DNA of 64,000 nucleotides from Panaeolus papilionaceus (taxonomy: Eukaryota > Basidiomycota > Agaricomycetes > Agaricales). Where the stretch lies: NCBI GenBank assembly GCA_015501605.1, contig JADNRZ010000005.1, positions 930,001 through 994,000 of the forward strand. Reading direction: 5' to 3'. The notes under the pieces are model-generated. The model searched no databases. It had not been told where the DNA came from and was given only the letters and a program-made list of their open reading frames with translations. Below are positions 21,394-34,484 of the stretch, piece by piece. Position numbers and translations under genes: made by a program. Position 1 is the stretch's first letter. Each line of letters begins with the position of its first letter.

Positions 21394-23780
21394 ATGCTGC
21401 TCAAAAATTCCGCTCTTTTATTCGCCCTCACTAGCTTTGGAATTCATGGTATCGCTGCTGTAACAGTTTATGGCCTGACTCCGTTGGGCCAGATGCCGCT
21501 CAACCCTACAGCAACGCCCACGGACGCCGCACCACCAGTTCAGACCACGCTGGCAGCATACAACAACACCGAACTCATACCTCCTCCGATACCTAATCCA
21601 GCACCAGCGACAGCTTTCACTCTTACCCTCCAGCAGCAAGCTGCGGGAGTTCCCTTTCTATCAATACCCCATGTTGGCCCTTCGTTCTGGGGCTTCTCCA
21701 TAGAAATGTCAGTTTTGACTCAAGTCTGTGAGTATTTTCGATTACACCTTCAAGCTGAGGTGCTTATAATTCGACCTTCATACAGTAGGAAAGAATTCGT
21801 ATGTCTAATCTAGCGCCCGTTCCTCCTGTATCCTGTTCTTAGCTCATGCATGGCGTTCTTGGCCTTGGCTATCGCTAGGTCAAACTTGGGTGTACCTTTC
21901 CTTAATTTATTGGCAAACCTCCAAGAGCGCGCAGGCGGCGTCAATGTGCGAATTGGAGGGAATACGCAGGAGTTTGCGGTCATGGTAGAACCAGACTCTG
22001 AGCTTCTTTTGCCATACCACACATTTGGCAAGACGTTGTCAGGCTCCACACAAACGGTGCGCAAAAAACCTTTATTGATCTCCTCCCTATTTTCAACTCA
22101 TACGTCTCTGCTCTATATATAGACATTGACGCCCGCTGTATTGTACACCATTGATATGTTCTACATTGCGTCCAATATTTCATCGCTACTCAATGTGAAA
22201 TGGTTCCTTGGTGAGTCATCAGGAGAACCAGTTTTCCCCTACAACTATAACATGCAACACTTAGGTATTCCCTTTAACGATACCCAAGAATGGAGATTGG
22301 CTATAGCAGAACACGGACAGGCGATTCTTGGGGACAATCTCCTTGGGTTGCAAGCTGGAAACGAACCGGATTTGTATGAACGGTCAGTGGGAAAGGGTTT
22401 TACTTCATCGACCCTCTTAAACTGAAATTGGTTAATATAGCTTCAAGCATCGACAAGGCCCTTATACTCCAATGGACTATTCCAATGAAGTCGCGGACCT
22501 CATCGCAACCGTGGATAACAATCCCAATCTTCCACAGAAATCGATATTCATCGGTCCATCCATCGCTAGCAAGGGGTGGCAGGCGGAAGATGTCTGGGCA
22601 ACGGGATACATTGACCGCTTTAAGGATCGTTTCTATTGCTTCTCGGTCGAAAACTACCCCTGGGACAACTGTGCCGCACAATTCGACACAGGTGCACCCC
22701 ACGTCGATGTGCAGGAGCGCTTCCCCTATTATATGAACCATCACAACCTACTCGACCATGTAGGAAAATATGGTACTTCATCTGAGCTCATCGTAGCGAC
22801 AGGCAAGCCGTTGATCATGTTCGAGACCAATACAGCCAGTTGTGGTGGTTTTGCTGGTATCAGCGACAGTTATGGTGCTGCCCTGTGGGTGGCGGATTAC
22901 GGTTTCTTGATGGCGCATTACAACTTCACTCATGGCATGCTTCACGTTGGTGGACAAAATGCATTCTACAATGTGAGTAATTTTATGTCCTGCCGTTTCT
23001 TATCATAGAGTAACGCTTTCTCCGCAGCCTTTCACAGCTCCGCCAACAAACCAGTCTCAATTCAACCAATGGACAGTCGGCTCCGTATACTACAGCACGA
23101 TCGTTCTTGCTGAAGCTTTGGGCAAGACCAACACTGCAAGGGTCACTGACTTGAGAGCAAACGCGGACAGCCCTTATACTCCCGCCTATGCTATCTACGA
23201 GAACGATATCCTCAGCAAAGTCGCCCTCTTCAACTACATTGACGACCGACAGACTGGCACCAACACCATTAGAGTCACCATCAACGTCCCACAGGGTGTC
23301 CCTGTAGGTGGTGCCAAGGTCAAATATTTGCATTCTCACTCCGTGAGTTCCAAGAACATTACGTGGGCTGGTCAAACGCTTGGCCCGGCATTACACGTCG
23401 ATGGCCGTTTCAAGGGAACATTGGATGTTCGCGACGTCCCCTGCAACGCCCAAGCCAACACTTGCACTGTCGAAGTACCAGCGCCTGGTTTAGCGCTGGT
23501 ATTCCTTGATTCTTCGAATGATGTTCTTGATTTAGGCCAGGCCACGCAAACGTTTAGTACGAGCGCGTTCACCAGGCTTCATAACACGGCTGTAATTGAT
23601 CCCACTGATCTCGCAACGCACAATGGACACTCGGGAGACAATCGAAATTGGTCTGACCTGGGAAGCACAAGTCACGGCTCTGTTCACAGCCAGGCTGTGA
23701 GATTGACTGCTCAGGCAGGAGTTTTGACTTTCCTTTCTCTTATTTGCGCAGCGGCCTGGCTCTGGTCGTCTCGTACTTAG
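21394..23780 (+). CDS. GH79 family glycoside hydrolase (copy 2)
   Basis: Exons 21394-21727, 21786-21798, 21879-22056, 22123-22210, 22265-22382, 22441-22972, 23028-23780; 671 residues. Every internal exon has exactly the same length as in copy 1, including the 13-base exon. Signal peptide LLFALTSFGIHGIAA. Probable catalytic glutamates are near 238 (QAGNEPDLY) and 372 (LIMFETNTASCGG). The C-terminus is again hydrophobic (GVLTFLSLICAAAWLW), fitting a GPI or membrane anchor. The first 16 or so mature residues, the proline-rich start (PPPIPNPAP) and the hydrophobic tail differ most from copy 1, while the catalytic core is close. The role is the same as copy 1: extracellular glycan hydrolysis. Confidence 0.9.
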
Positions 23781-24034
23781 ATACCCCTATAATTTTCTTG
23801 TACATAATTCGGAAAATGTCTATCCAATAACATACCTCTGAAAACTAGGTCCACTTTAAACGTCGAAGGTTCTCAATCTTCGTTATTTCACAGGACGCTA
23901 GGTTTGATCCGCTGATGGTACTTTCTCCCCGAGTCTCCCACGGCCAAGGAAACCTGTGACCCGCATGCCTTGCGTCACTGTCACTCTCAGCGTTCAATCT
24001 GTCCTCCTTACACTCACTCTAAAATAATATCACG

Positions 24035-25257
24035 ATGGCACCAACAACAAATGAAGAGGAAGAGCAGAATCCTTATGAGCTTCTTGGAGTAAAACTTGAG
24101 GCAACAGACCAAGAAATCAAGACAGCCTATCGCCAGAGGTCTCTCAAAGTTCATCCAGATAGGGTACAGTTCTTTCTTTTCTTCTTTACTTGCGTTTCTG
24201 AAGAAAGATTCTGATTAGCATTTTCATATATATACATGCATATCTCTTTTTTCAATTCACCCTTGACGGCATCTATGTAGAACCCTAACAATCCCGATGC
24301 AGGTAATGATGTTTTGTTTGAGGCAGCAATACCGAAACTGACGACATGGCCTGTTATCAGCTAGGAAATTCCACGAATTGAACCAGGCTTATGAGCTGCT
24401 TTTGGATCCCCTACGACGACTCGCCCTCGACGCCAAACAGCGCGTCAAACAAGCTCGAGCAGAGAGATACAAGAACTATGATCTCAAACGTCGCAACATG
24501 GTCGAAGAACTGGAGGAGCGTGAACGAGCTTTGAAAAAGGCTCGAGTCAACAAACAAAAGGAGGAGAAACAGGAATGGGAAGAGACTGAGCGTATCAAAG
24601 AAGCTGGTAGGAAACTTCGCGAAGAAAAGGAAAGGCTTACGCATGAGCGATTGCACGGCAAGAAACCAGCTGCAGCAGAACAAAGAACAGAATCCATAGA
24701 GGCAGATGATAATGCACCACCACCCCTTGGAGATATGGATACGACAGTCAAGCTGAAATACCCCCTCAAATCACATCCTAATCTTACTACGACTACCGCC
24801 ATATCGAATCTCCTCAGTCGCTTCGGTGAAACGGATACGGAATCGATCGTTCTTTCGCTGAAAGGGAGTAAAAAGCATCCAGACGCTCCTCCCAAGAACG
24901 GCACTGCGTTGGTGCCCTTCAAACAGATTGCTAGTGCGTTTGCGGCTGTATGTGCGAGCGGGATCGAAGAACAGGGGTTGGAAGGTTTGGAGATTAGCTG
25001 GTTGGGTGGAAGTGAGCCCAAGATTATCGCTTGGTTGAAAAGGATGGGTCATCTTGGGAAAGCGTCAACTTCCTCTATCCCCACACCCAATGTTGATAGT
25101 CAGAAATCGACCACAATCCCTTCAAGTGGATCTGACTCAAAAGGACCCCAGGATGACCCCTTCTCCACGTTTCCTTCAACATTTGTGTGTTGCCTATTCT
25201 CATCGACTCTTTTTCACCTTTTTCTGATGCCGTTTTATGTAGCCTGATCTATCGTAA
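24035..25257 (+). CDS. DNAJC17/Cwf23-like J-protein with RRM, early stop
   Basis: Exons 24035-24163, 24281-24302, 24361-25184, 25243-25257; 329 residues. The J domain (NPYELLGV, HPDR with the HPD triad, NQAYELLLDPLRR) is followed by a long charged coiled coil and an RRM-like domain (TVKLKYPL to KIIAWLKRMG). This order is that of DNAJC17 and yeast Cwf23, which act with the spliceosome. After FPDLS the frame meets TAA at 25255-25257. The same frame continues to 25395 with the usual family ending (DFESLTLMRLRQAERERLEKE), so about 46 conserved residues are cut off unless an unseen splice, readthrough or sequence error restores them. Convergent with Rli1. Confidence 0.8.
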
Positions 25258-25792
25258 ACCAATTTCTCTCAACCAACGCCTGCACCTGTTGGGCCTGGTT
25301 TAGACTTCGAATCCTTGACATTGATGCGCTTGCGGCAGGCTGAACGAGAACGTCTGGAGAAGGAAATTTTGGAGCAAGAGGCAAACGAAGGGTAATCCTT
25401 TGAGCCCTTATCAGTATCACCCTAGATCTACTCTCAAGAACAACAGGATAATATACTCCTCATCTACAAATGTGACAAGCCCGGAACAAATACTATTGAT
25501 AATTCACTACATATTCAAGGTAATACATAAAAAGCGTTTAGCCCACGAAGTCGAGGACAAACGAACAGTTACATTCGCTCAAGGTCACACTATGAAAAGC
25601 ATCTTTGGGCCTGGATACCATCCCTCGCCCGTGATGCCCGGTTCCCCTCAATACATTAACATGCATACTCTGAAATGCCCAATGGACGGAACACAGATAG
25701 AGCGCACTGTTGGAAATAAGGTACCCCAACTGCCCGGGCCTGTCTACGCTGCACCCCAACGAAAGGAAATGGTAAATCGAAAGAGGGATAAT
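25258..25792. other. convergent 3' region
   Basis: The first 140 bases are the cut-off end of the J-protein gene. The rest is 3' untranslated space. A plus-strand open frame from 25400 crosses the end of Rli1 on the other strand; no gene supported. Confidence 0.5.
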
Positions 25793-28317
25793 TTAATCCT
25801 CCAAGAAGAAGTAATTGCCAGAAGCTACAAAAATATGGTATCAGGAAATGATGTTGGAAAACAAACATGGCAACGCTTACCCTTCTGTTCACGATCCTTG
25901 ATACTGTTGAGCTTGTTGACTCGTGGACGGAAGTTGGTAGGATCACGACGGAAAGTGATCTCCAGGCTGGACAAGAATCGGTTCATACCAGACAGCAGCG
26001 ATTGTGGTCTGGGGAGATGTTGATATTGATCAGCGCCCATCTTAAAGCTGGTAACAGAGAAGCATTCTTACGGTGTGGCAGTGGCAGCGCGAGCTGGCTG
26101 ACCCTCGAAGACGATGACACGGTCTGCAAGATAGGTGGCCATGATGAAATCGTGCTCAATCACGAAGGCGGTTTTCTTTGCGTGGAGGATAAAGCTGAAA
26201 ATAGAAAGTGTTTGTCTGAACGATCACGCGCCCAACAAAAAGAGGAAAGCGTACCGTTTGATGACTTTGCTGGCGATAATACGTTGCTCTGAGTCGAGGA
26301 AGCTATGGGCACGGTGAGGCCTTGTGTGTGAAACAACACAAGGAACAAATGCTTACGAGCTGGGTTCGTCGAGTAGGTAGACGGAAACATTAGGTTTACC
26401 TAACAAGAGAAATCAGCTCTGGACGAACGACCCTGCAGGGACAAATGATTTGTGGAAATATTCCAAAGTGGTCATCTTGCAAGATAACCCTTCTCCTGCG
26501 TTTAAGAAGAAAAGGTGCTTATGACACATACCAAGAGCAAGAACAATGGCCACTCTTTGCAACTCTCCTCCAGACAACGTCTTGACTTCTTGATCCATGA
26601 TGTTTTCTAAGCTCATGGGCTTGAGAACGTCAGTCTGGAACTGAGGGTGCATGAACGCCTGCTTGATCTGCTTCAATAGCAGCATGCGAACAGTTCCAGG
26701 GAACTTGGGAGAGATGGTCTGGGGCTTCAAACTAACAGCCAAGGACTGCTTGTCTGTCTCTAAATCCGGGGTATCACCTGCGAGAAGGCGGACAAAGGTA
26801 GTCTTTCCGGTACCGTTTTCGCCCAACATGACAATGATTTCGGAATCGGTGAAGGAACCAGCCTCGACGGTAAGCTTGAATCCACCCAGCGTCTTGGTCA
26901 TAGCAGGGTATGAATAATGGCGCGTTTTGTCGATCAGAATTTCCTCGGCGTTTTCGACCATCTTGAAGGACAGAGATTCTTCTCTGAATCGCAAGTTCTC
27001 AGTAGGGATGAAACCATCCAAGAAGATGTTGATTCCTATCGACCATTATTGTCAACGATATAAGTAGGGCACCACAGAGAGACGCAAAAAAAACTCTACC
27101 TTCTCGGACAGAGTAAGGCATCGTCACGACACCGTACATCGAGGGTTTGCCGTACAAGCAACAAATGAAATCTGATAGGTAGTCCAGTACCGACAAATCG
27201 TGCTCCACGGCGATAATGTAGCAGTCAGGACTGAGCAGTGAGCGAATAACCTCGGCGGCCTTCAGACGTTGTTTGATATCGAGGTAACTTGAAGGTTCGT
27301 CGAACATGTACCTGTAGATCAAAGTGAGATCTTCAGAAAGTACGAAAGTAAAAATGGACATGTCACATACACGTCAGCCCTTTGGATGCAAGTCATTGCA
27401 ATAGCGAACCGTTGGAGCTCTCCTCCAGACAAGTGTGAAATATCACGTTCCAAGACATGGGTCAATTCCAGTTCGTCGCACATCAGTTGCTTATTGTCGA
27501 GCTCAAGTTTTGAATCGAGCATTTTGCTGACAGTCATGCTTCCCTTGATGGCTTTGGGAATGTGGTCGACATACTGGGGCTTGATCAAAGCCTTCAAGTT
27601 ATCTTCCAGCACTTTGGTAAAGTAATTTTGCAATTCTGATCCTCGGAAGTATTTCAAGATCTCTTGCCAGTCTGGTGGGTCCTAAACGACAATCGTGCGT
27701 CAAGGGGATGCTCAGGATGAAGAAATTAAGGACTCACGTCATATCGACCAAGATTGGGTTTCACCTTCCCGGCCAAGATTTTTAGAGCGGTACTCTTTCC
27801 AATACCGTTGGTTCCTACGAGTCCTAGAACCTGCCCTGGACGAGGTGTTGGGAGTCGATGAAGTTTGAAGGCGTTCGCAGTGTATCTGTGGGTAACTTGC
27901 GATTCCAAATTCGTTGGAAGATTGATGATAGCGATGGCCTCGAAGGGGCACCTATTTGGGAAGATGGGTCAGAATTAAAGAGCGCACTTTGTAAACTAGT
28001 CCTTGATCTTACTTCTTCACACAGATACCACATCCGATGCAGAGGAATTCGGATATGAAGGCGATCTTGTCAGACGGCTTGACTTCGATACATAGCTTGC
28101 CTGTTGATATGATACATTAGGTCTTATTCAACATAAAAAATAATAAAATGAAACACATACCCATCTTCACGACTGGGCAAGACTTTAGATCTCAACGTCA
28201 GCAATATTCTGAGTTGATAATCAGTAAACTGCTAACCTTCTTGCACTCTTGGGCGCATCGCTTAGGTTTACAACGATTGGCATCGACAATAGCGATACGG
28301 GTAATCTTGTCTGCCAT
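25793..28317 (-). CDS. RLI1: Rli1/ABCE1 ribosome-recycling ATPase
   Basis: Twelve exons on the minus strand: 28317-28237, 28182-28161, 28100-28013, 27951-27738, 27681-27371, 27311-27100, 27035-26532, 26399-26357, 26302-26255, 26194-26072, 26008-25881, 25824-25793; 601 residues, the usual length. The N-terminal iron-sulfur region ([28 protein letters not shown]) is followed by two ABC modules: Walker [10 protein letters not shown] and GENGTGKTT, signatures [10 protein letters not shown] and [10 protein letters not shown], Walker [11 protein letters not shown] and LLDEPSSFLD. The conserved C-terminus ([25 protein letters not shown]) is intact. It splits post-termination ribosomes and is essential in eukaryotes. 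It is divergent from the parvulin gene with a 225-base shared promoter. Very high certainty. Confidence 0.97.
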
Positions 28318-28542
28318 TACTGAATACCCTTGTTGCAGTAGGATTTAAGAATAAGAGTAGATATAAGTTCAGAGTTTCGAGTCAAGAGTCAACAAAATTT
28401 CGGTTTGTATATCTGCCTCTTGTCATGCTCTGGCCAGATCAGGAAAGCAATTGCACAGCCACATCTAACAGCAATCCACTTGGCCTCATTGGTTGTTGAT
28501 ACATTTCTCACTACAACGACCCACTACGGACCATTAGTTAAT
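28318..28542. promoter_or_regulatory. divergent promoter of Rli1 and parvulin genes
   Basis: 225 bases separate the two start codons, so the core promoters must be adjacent or shared. No TATA box stands out. Confidence 0.5.
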
Positions 28543-29146
28543 ATGGCCAACAAGAAAGCTTCTGGTTCAAATGATAAAAAAGCTGCTGATAAAAAGGGGA
28601 AAGCAAAGGCTCCAACAAATACTGATGACGGAGAGGACAGCAAGTCAAAGGTGGGTACCGAGATAAATACATATGACTAGAGCCAACTCACCATGACTCG
28701 GATGGGATCAGGGTAAGGGCGCATTGAAGGCAGCGACTGCGGTCAATGTACGCCATATTCTTTGCGAGAAACATTCTAGAGCCACAGAGGCATTGGAGAA
28801 AATCAAAGTATATCGCTTCTACTCGTGGTCATCATCGACATGCTAATTTAGCACCAGGAGGGTCAATCGTTCAACAAGGTTGCACAAGAATACTCCGAAG
28901 ACAAGGCCAAAGGTGTGTAGAATTTAGCCAGATTAAATACACAAACTATTTTCAGGTATACCGCCCTTACCGTCTCTGTCTCCAGCTGGTGGAAGTTTAG
29001 GCTGGATGGTGCGAGGAAGCATGGTTGGAGCTTTCCAAGACACTGCATTTGCTCTGACTCCATCCACTGTCGACAAGCCTATCACATCGGGGCTTGTCAA
29101 GACGAATTTCGGATACCACATCATCATGGTCGAAGGGCGCCGTTGA
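28543..29146 (+). CDS. PIN4-type parvulin peptidyl-prolyl isomerase
   Basis: Exons 28543-28650, 28712-28807, 28858-28912, 28986-29146; 139 residues. A lysine-rich N-terminus ([14 protein letters not shown]) precedes one rotamase domain: [44 protein letters not shown]. This is the layout of human PIN4 (Par14), a parvulin without WW domain linked to ribosome biogenesis and chromatin. It lies beside Rli1, also a ribosome factor. The first intron acceptor (GGATCAG at 28711) keeps the frame. Confidence 0.93.
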
Positions 29147-29497
29147 ATACTTCAATAATAGGATACCGCTTGTTCTGCTCTCTTTTTGTTTTCGTATGTG
29201 CCGAAATGCTATCATGTTGGCAATTTACCAATTGTTTTCTTGGGTTCATTCCGTCTCTTACAGCTATATTACTGCTAAGTATTACTGGGTTGTCCTCTCT
29301 TAATATACTTTGTAAATGCTGTATCGTGTACTGGATGAATCGTAACCACTGAATGATAGAATGACAGACTGAAAAAAAAAAGCGATGTTCGTACATGGCA
29401 ATAACAGGATAAAGAAATATGCTCGAATTGAGAAAGAAAGCATGACGCCAAAGGAATGCATGCGGAAAATTGTTGAATGGGTTTTCTATGTCCTAAA
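29147..29497. other. convergent 3' region
   Basis: About 350 bases between two converging genes. Nothing else seen. Confidence 0.5.
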
Positions 29498-32400
29498 TCA
29501 CTTGTTCCAGCCGTGAAAGAGACCAGAAGGCCTACTGGCCTGTGCACCAGCTGCATTCGAAGTTGACGCAGGAGGTGTTGAGGTTGACGAGTTATATGTA
29601 GCTTCTCGCTGACTTGGATAGTAAGGGCCTCCACCGAATTCATCCCGACCGTTGCCTTCGTAGGCGTAACGCCCAGAAGAAGCAGGCTTCGTCGTTTGAC
29701 GTGGCAACTGCGACGGCGACATGGCAGGACTGATAGTCGGCGCGGCGTATGGTACCGATTCTTCTCGGCTCGTGTTGCTTGGGTATCTCCCGCCATTAGC
29801 AGTTGTCATGGTTGGAGGGGTGGCAGAGCCCGCAAATGCGCCAGAGCCAGAGTAAGAACTAGCACCAGGCTCGGGAGAATGTGTGATCGGAACCACGACA
29901 TTAGACGCGGACGATGGGTGTGTAGCTTTAGGTTGATGCAGTGTCGGGGTTGTGCGAGCTGCTGGGGCTGATGGGGATTGCGGTTGATGGAAGGACGAAC
30001 TGCGCGAATGATAGCCTGACGTCGGTTGACCTTGTGAAGTCGGTGGCCCTGACCTGACCTGAGCGTTATAGGATTGTTCGACACTCAAGGCTGGTGAATG
30101 CGAGGTTCCGGGTCTGTTATAATGATAACCTGCTTCACTGGCGGAACGCGGAGGTACTGCATGGCTCCCTTGTGGACGGGGTGATTGAGCAATATAGGCA
30201 AAAGGCATACCTAACGTTGGAGCACCGTATATCATGTTGGGATCCGACATTTGATGTGGTGCATCCCCTAACCTGGCCATCGGTAGTGATGTGGGAATAC
30301 CAGGATAAGGAGCAATCCCTCCAGATATTGCATGATGGTGCGAAACGAGACTCCAGCCAGGAGGCGGGGAGGTTGGGGCAGATGTAGGATAAGGGTGAAG
30401 TCGTCCATCCATCATTGCGTGACTAGAAGCGTTAGGGGCGTAAGTCACATATGGATTCATGGGAGTAGAAATGTGCGCATTCGGGTGGTGTGTCATCATC
30501 GGAACAGGATAGTGTGGGCGCAAATCTAGAGGCGTCTGGGCAGTGGAATAAGATCTGCTCCGCGAGGCTGCATCCGACACCCGTCGTGTGGCTGGCTTCG
30601 GTTTCTCGAATTTAGCAGGATTCGCTTTGTAGTAATTAGCAGCCTGCTGCGCCGTCTGAGATGTACGGTTCATAATGAGCATCCAGAAGCAAAAGGAGAT
30701 GTGCATAGATATTACCATATTTGAATTGGGCATGTACGCTGCAATCCTGGCAAAATCTTCACCGTATTGCTCGAACAAGCGGACGAAATTATCTGAGGGT
30801 AGCAAAAATAAGAGGCCATCCTCCAGGAAATAGAGATACACAAACCAGAATCCTCTTTCGACAGAGTTATAGCTGAGTTATGAGAAGTTGAATCTTTCTT
30901 TCCACGCCCAGCACCTGACCCTTCAGCACGACTTGAGTTACCCTTCCCATTATCTGAGTGCTCTTCATCCGAAACTGTCGCAGCGGATTTTATTTTTCTC
31001 GTCCGTTTTGCCCGCTTCGTCGGGCGCGAATCATCTTGATCCTATCAAAAACAAAACACAAAATGTACCAAATCACACCCGTTCCCAATTTCATTTTGAA
31101 GTTGCATCAAAGATCAACGGACAAGCACGTGTACGTGCGATGGTAGGGGTGGAGGAGGACGGTAGAGAGACTGAGTTAGTTCACCGTCAAAGGCCAGGTT
31201 GCCTGCCAGCTTACTGGAGTGTCACCCTCGTCCATCGTCGCCGCCGCCGCCGCTGCAGGCATTCCAGTCGGAGGTAGAGAAGGTAACTGGTTCAGTGTAG
31301 CACGCTGCCCCGATGACGCAAGAACCGCCGAAGTAGATGGATTGGGTCGACTAAGGGGAGATGGGGGGACTGGTGTGGATGCTACGGACACACTCGGAAG
31401 AGTATTGCTAGGTGGCGCAGGCGTTGCTGAAGCTGAATTTGCAGGGGTAGCATTAGCTGTTGTAGTGGCAAGGGCACTGCCAGTCGCCGGTTTCCGTCGC
31501 CGTGATCGGCTTTCGGGCTCGGGCGTGGGTGTGCTAACGGGCGTATCCTCGAATTGAACAGCATTCCTACGAGCAGCCGCAGCAGCTTTCCGCGCTTCTG
31601 CAGCTGCATTTCTCCTTCCCCTTGTGCGCCCACCTCCGGATGGTGATGAAGCCCCTCCTGATGCGTTTCTCCCGACCTCGAAATCGTGCTGTGCAATGTC
31701 AGCCAACAACGCATTTCCTTTCTTCTTGCCCATTCCTCGTCTCCTTCGCTTGTTGGGTGCAAACTGGGAAACAATTTTTCTGAAATCGATATGGCGCTTC
31801 TTGTGGAGGTAGTAATAATCGACACATTGGGCGGCGGTCTTGTTGGGTAGATAATCCGCAATAATACCAAACTGCTTGGGATGAGCAGCATACTTGTCGA
31901 TGAATATCTTCTTCTCCTCCTCTGTCCAATCATGCATACCGGTGTGTGGTGCGTAATATTCGCTCGGGTTTTGAACACGATGCGCTGTGTCGTCAAACAA
32001 GTAATCCACCTTCCCACGTACTGCAGAGATCATGTCTGGAATAGTGGCGATATTTTTTATTGATAAATGGTTCGGGTCTGTCGCATCGTCGTTGCCCAAA
32101 CTCGCTATAATCTGCTCCATCTCAAAGTCGGATCGAATAATGTCAGTAACAGCTGCTGTCCTCCTTGTTGTGCGTCCAGTATGATGAACCTCCAACTCCG
32201 ATGCCAAAGTTTTCTGTTGTTCATTAAGTGCGTTGCAATGCGCAACCCAGTCTTCATGTAGCGCCAGATACTCTTCTCTGAGCCTCGACTGCTTTTCTTC
32301 AACCATTGCATCCCGCTGATCGAAGTATTTCGCCAACAATGGGCGTGTTCGTGCAAAAGACGCCGAGCGTCGCTTCATCGCCTGTCCTGCAAACATCTTG

Positions 32401-34484
32401 TCCAATAGACTTTCCGGATTTGCTGTTGGATGAACCTCGGGAATACTTGCTATCGATAGATTGCCTATTAGGATAGGGTCGACACGTTCTTCGCGGCTTT
32501 GTCGATCACAAAGTAGGCGAGCCATCACGACAATTCTGAGGGCGTCCTCTTTCGTCTTGGCAGTGTGGATGGGAGGGATATCTACTGGGGTTGGAAGGGG
32601 TTCCAGCTCTGGCGTCTCTCGGGGTCTGAGCAACGGGGAATCACTGGGTACTGGCTCTGGCTCTACGGCTTCCTCCTGAATGGATGGCGTGGCTTCTCGA
32701 TCAACATTATTAACATCTGGAGCTGGCGCAGGGACCTCCTCAACGACTTCCATCGCATCCTCCTGTGGCTCGGGTCGCATAGTACCCTCCGCAGGGGTTT
32801 CGGTTTCGGGCTGAGGAGCGACAATAGGAGGTGGCACCTCAGTGGGTGTCTGAGCAGGATCGTTTGGAGCGAGCTGAGGTGTGGCTGGCTCTACTTGCTC
32901 AACTGGCAGTGGCGTCAAGGGATTGGCCGAACTAATAAGAGAAGCAGTCAGCCCAGGTATGATATCATCATCTTCGTCGCGCTTCGTTTCTCGAGGCGAA
33001 GGGGAATCTACATGTACAAGTCAATCATATGGCCTTGATAGCAAAAAATCCAGATATCTTACGAATGACTTCTGGAATGTTGGTGGGTAACCCAGGTATC
33101 GTGGGCGTGGAAACCGATATTTGACTCCGCTCTGGCGGTGTGATTTTATCGTCTTTCGGTGGGGGAATGGTGTTCGTAGTTTGTGAGGCCGCACCATTTT
33201 CGACAGTGGCAGCCAACCCCTTATTGACAGAATTTATTGTATTGGGTGTGATAGATGTTGACTGCGTTAGGTCCATTCCAGAGGTTGAGACTGGTATAGA
33301 TGGACTGTTTCTACCAGAAACCTGAGTGGACGCAATAGAAGAACGGGAAGGGGGTCGAAGAGCTGAGAAATCTCGTTTCGATACTTCTGTCGTAGAAGAG
33401 TAAGACCATGGCTGATGCTCAGAACCATGAGTTGACGACCAGTTGGGACTGTGAACAGGAGAAACAGCAGCCGGAGATGGAAGAGATGCAGGAGATGTCG
33501 ATGGTTTTCGTTGTGGCGCAACGTATGAAGATGTATAAGGATCATAAGCCTTAGATGACGATTGAGAATACGACATCGAGCCAGAACTCTTCCTGCTATG
33601 GCTAGCCATTGGACTGACCGGCTCTCGTCGATAGTTAGGAACCTTGCCATCAAGATATGGCTGCCTGTACGAGTCATAGTCTCTACTAGGAGGCAAGGAA
33701 TCACGCCTGAGGGGCGGTGGAGGAGGCCGATATCGCTCGTTTGGAATGAAAGGTGGGACACGATCATTCCTCAAAGGTTTCTCAGACAAGCCGTCAATAC
33801 TATTTCTGTTTCTCCGGTCTAGTCCACGTGCGGAAGGCGAGTTACTGCAAGAACGAAAGATGAGGCCATGAGGTATAAATCACTAGAAAAAGACGCACAT
33901 ATCGCTCCTACTGCTTTCGCCATGTGTTTGCTTCCAATGTTCTGAAGGTTCAAACAATTGTCTCGAGGATGCAGGTGGAAATTCATCTCTAGGCGGAAGT
34001 GGTCGACGAGGAGGAAGATTTGTTGGAGATGAAGGTATGGAATTTCGGTCTGGCCAGTCATGCGATGCAGGTATCGATGGGGGTCTCCAAGCGCTATTGG
34101 ATCGACCCCAGGCGTCCGAGTCTGATGATCGAGGTTGAGGCGGGTACTGATCAGGACTCGGGGAACGACTGTAGTAGTAGTCACTTCTATAACTGTTCTG
34201 CCTATAAGTGCTGGCAGGATCACGAAACGATGAATCGGATCGAGGTGGAACATAAGTGTCATAAGGCCTCCTAGATGGACCTGGAGAGGGAGTTCTGCGA
34301 CGAGTTATGGGTGCAGGTGGCCTCTGAAATGAAAACGAGAGGGTCAATGCTTGCGAACCGAGGAGTTATGAATGAGAGATATACGAACATCATACGTATT
34401 AGACATTGAGCCCGAATGCCTTCGTTGGTCGTAACGAGAGTAGTTAGATGATAGATGTGGACCATCATAGCCACTCGGAGACAT
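29498..34484 (-). CDS. Snt1/NCoR-like SANT-domain co-repressor
   Basis: Exons on the minus strand: 34484-34389, 34323-33899, 33844-33063, 33007-31215, 31041-30846, 30792-30716, 30655-29498; 1508 residues. A disordered N-terminus rich in P, S, R and Y is followed by an acidic region, a helical region (KRRSASFARTRPLLAKYF), and a clear SANT domain (HDWTEEEKKIFIDKYAAHP to YYYLHKKRHIDFRKIV). A basic AT-hook-like and Ala-rich stretch comes next. A second SANT-like domain is split over exons 5-7 (VRLFEQYGEDFARIAAYMP, QQAANYYKAN). The layout is that of fungal Snt1, part of the Set3 histone deacetylase complex. The second SANT lacks its usual first tryptophan in this model; an alternative splice of the intron at 30845-30793 could alter that. 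Divergent from PIG-S. Confidence 0.85.

Noticed and set aside
25400..26023. Plus-strand frame of 207 codons
   Set aside because: Half of it is antisense to the last exons of Rli1 and the rest has no recognisable content or promoter.
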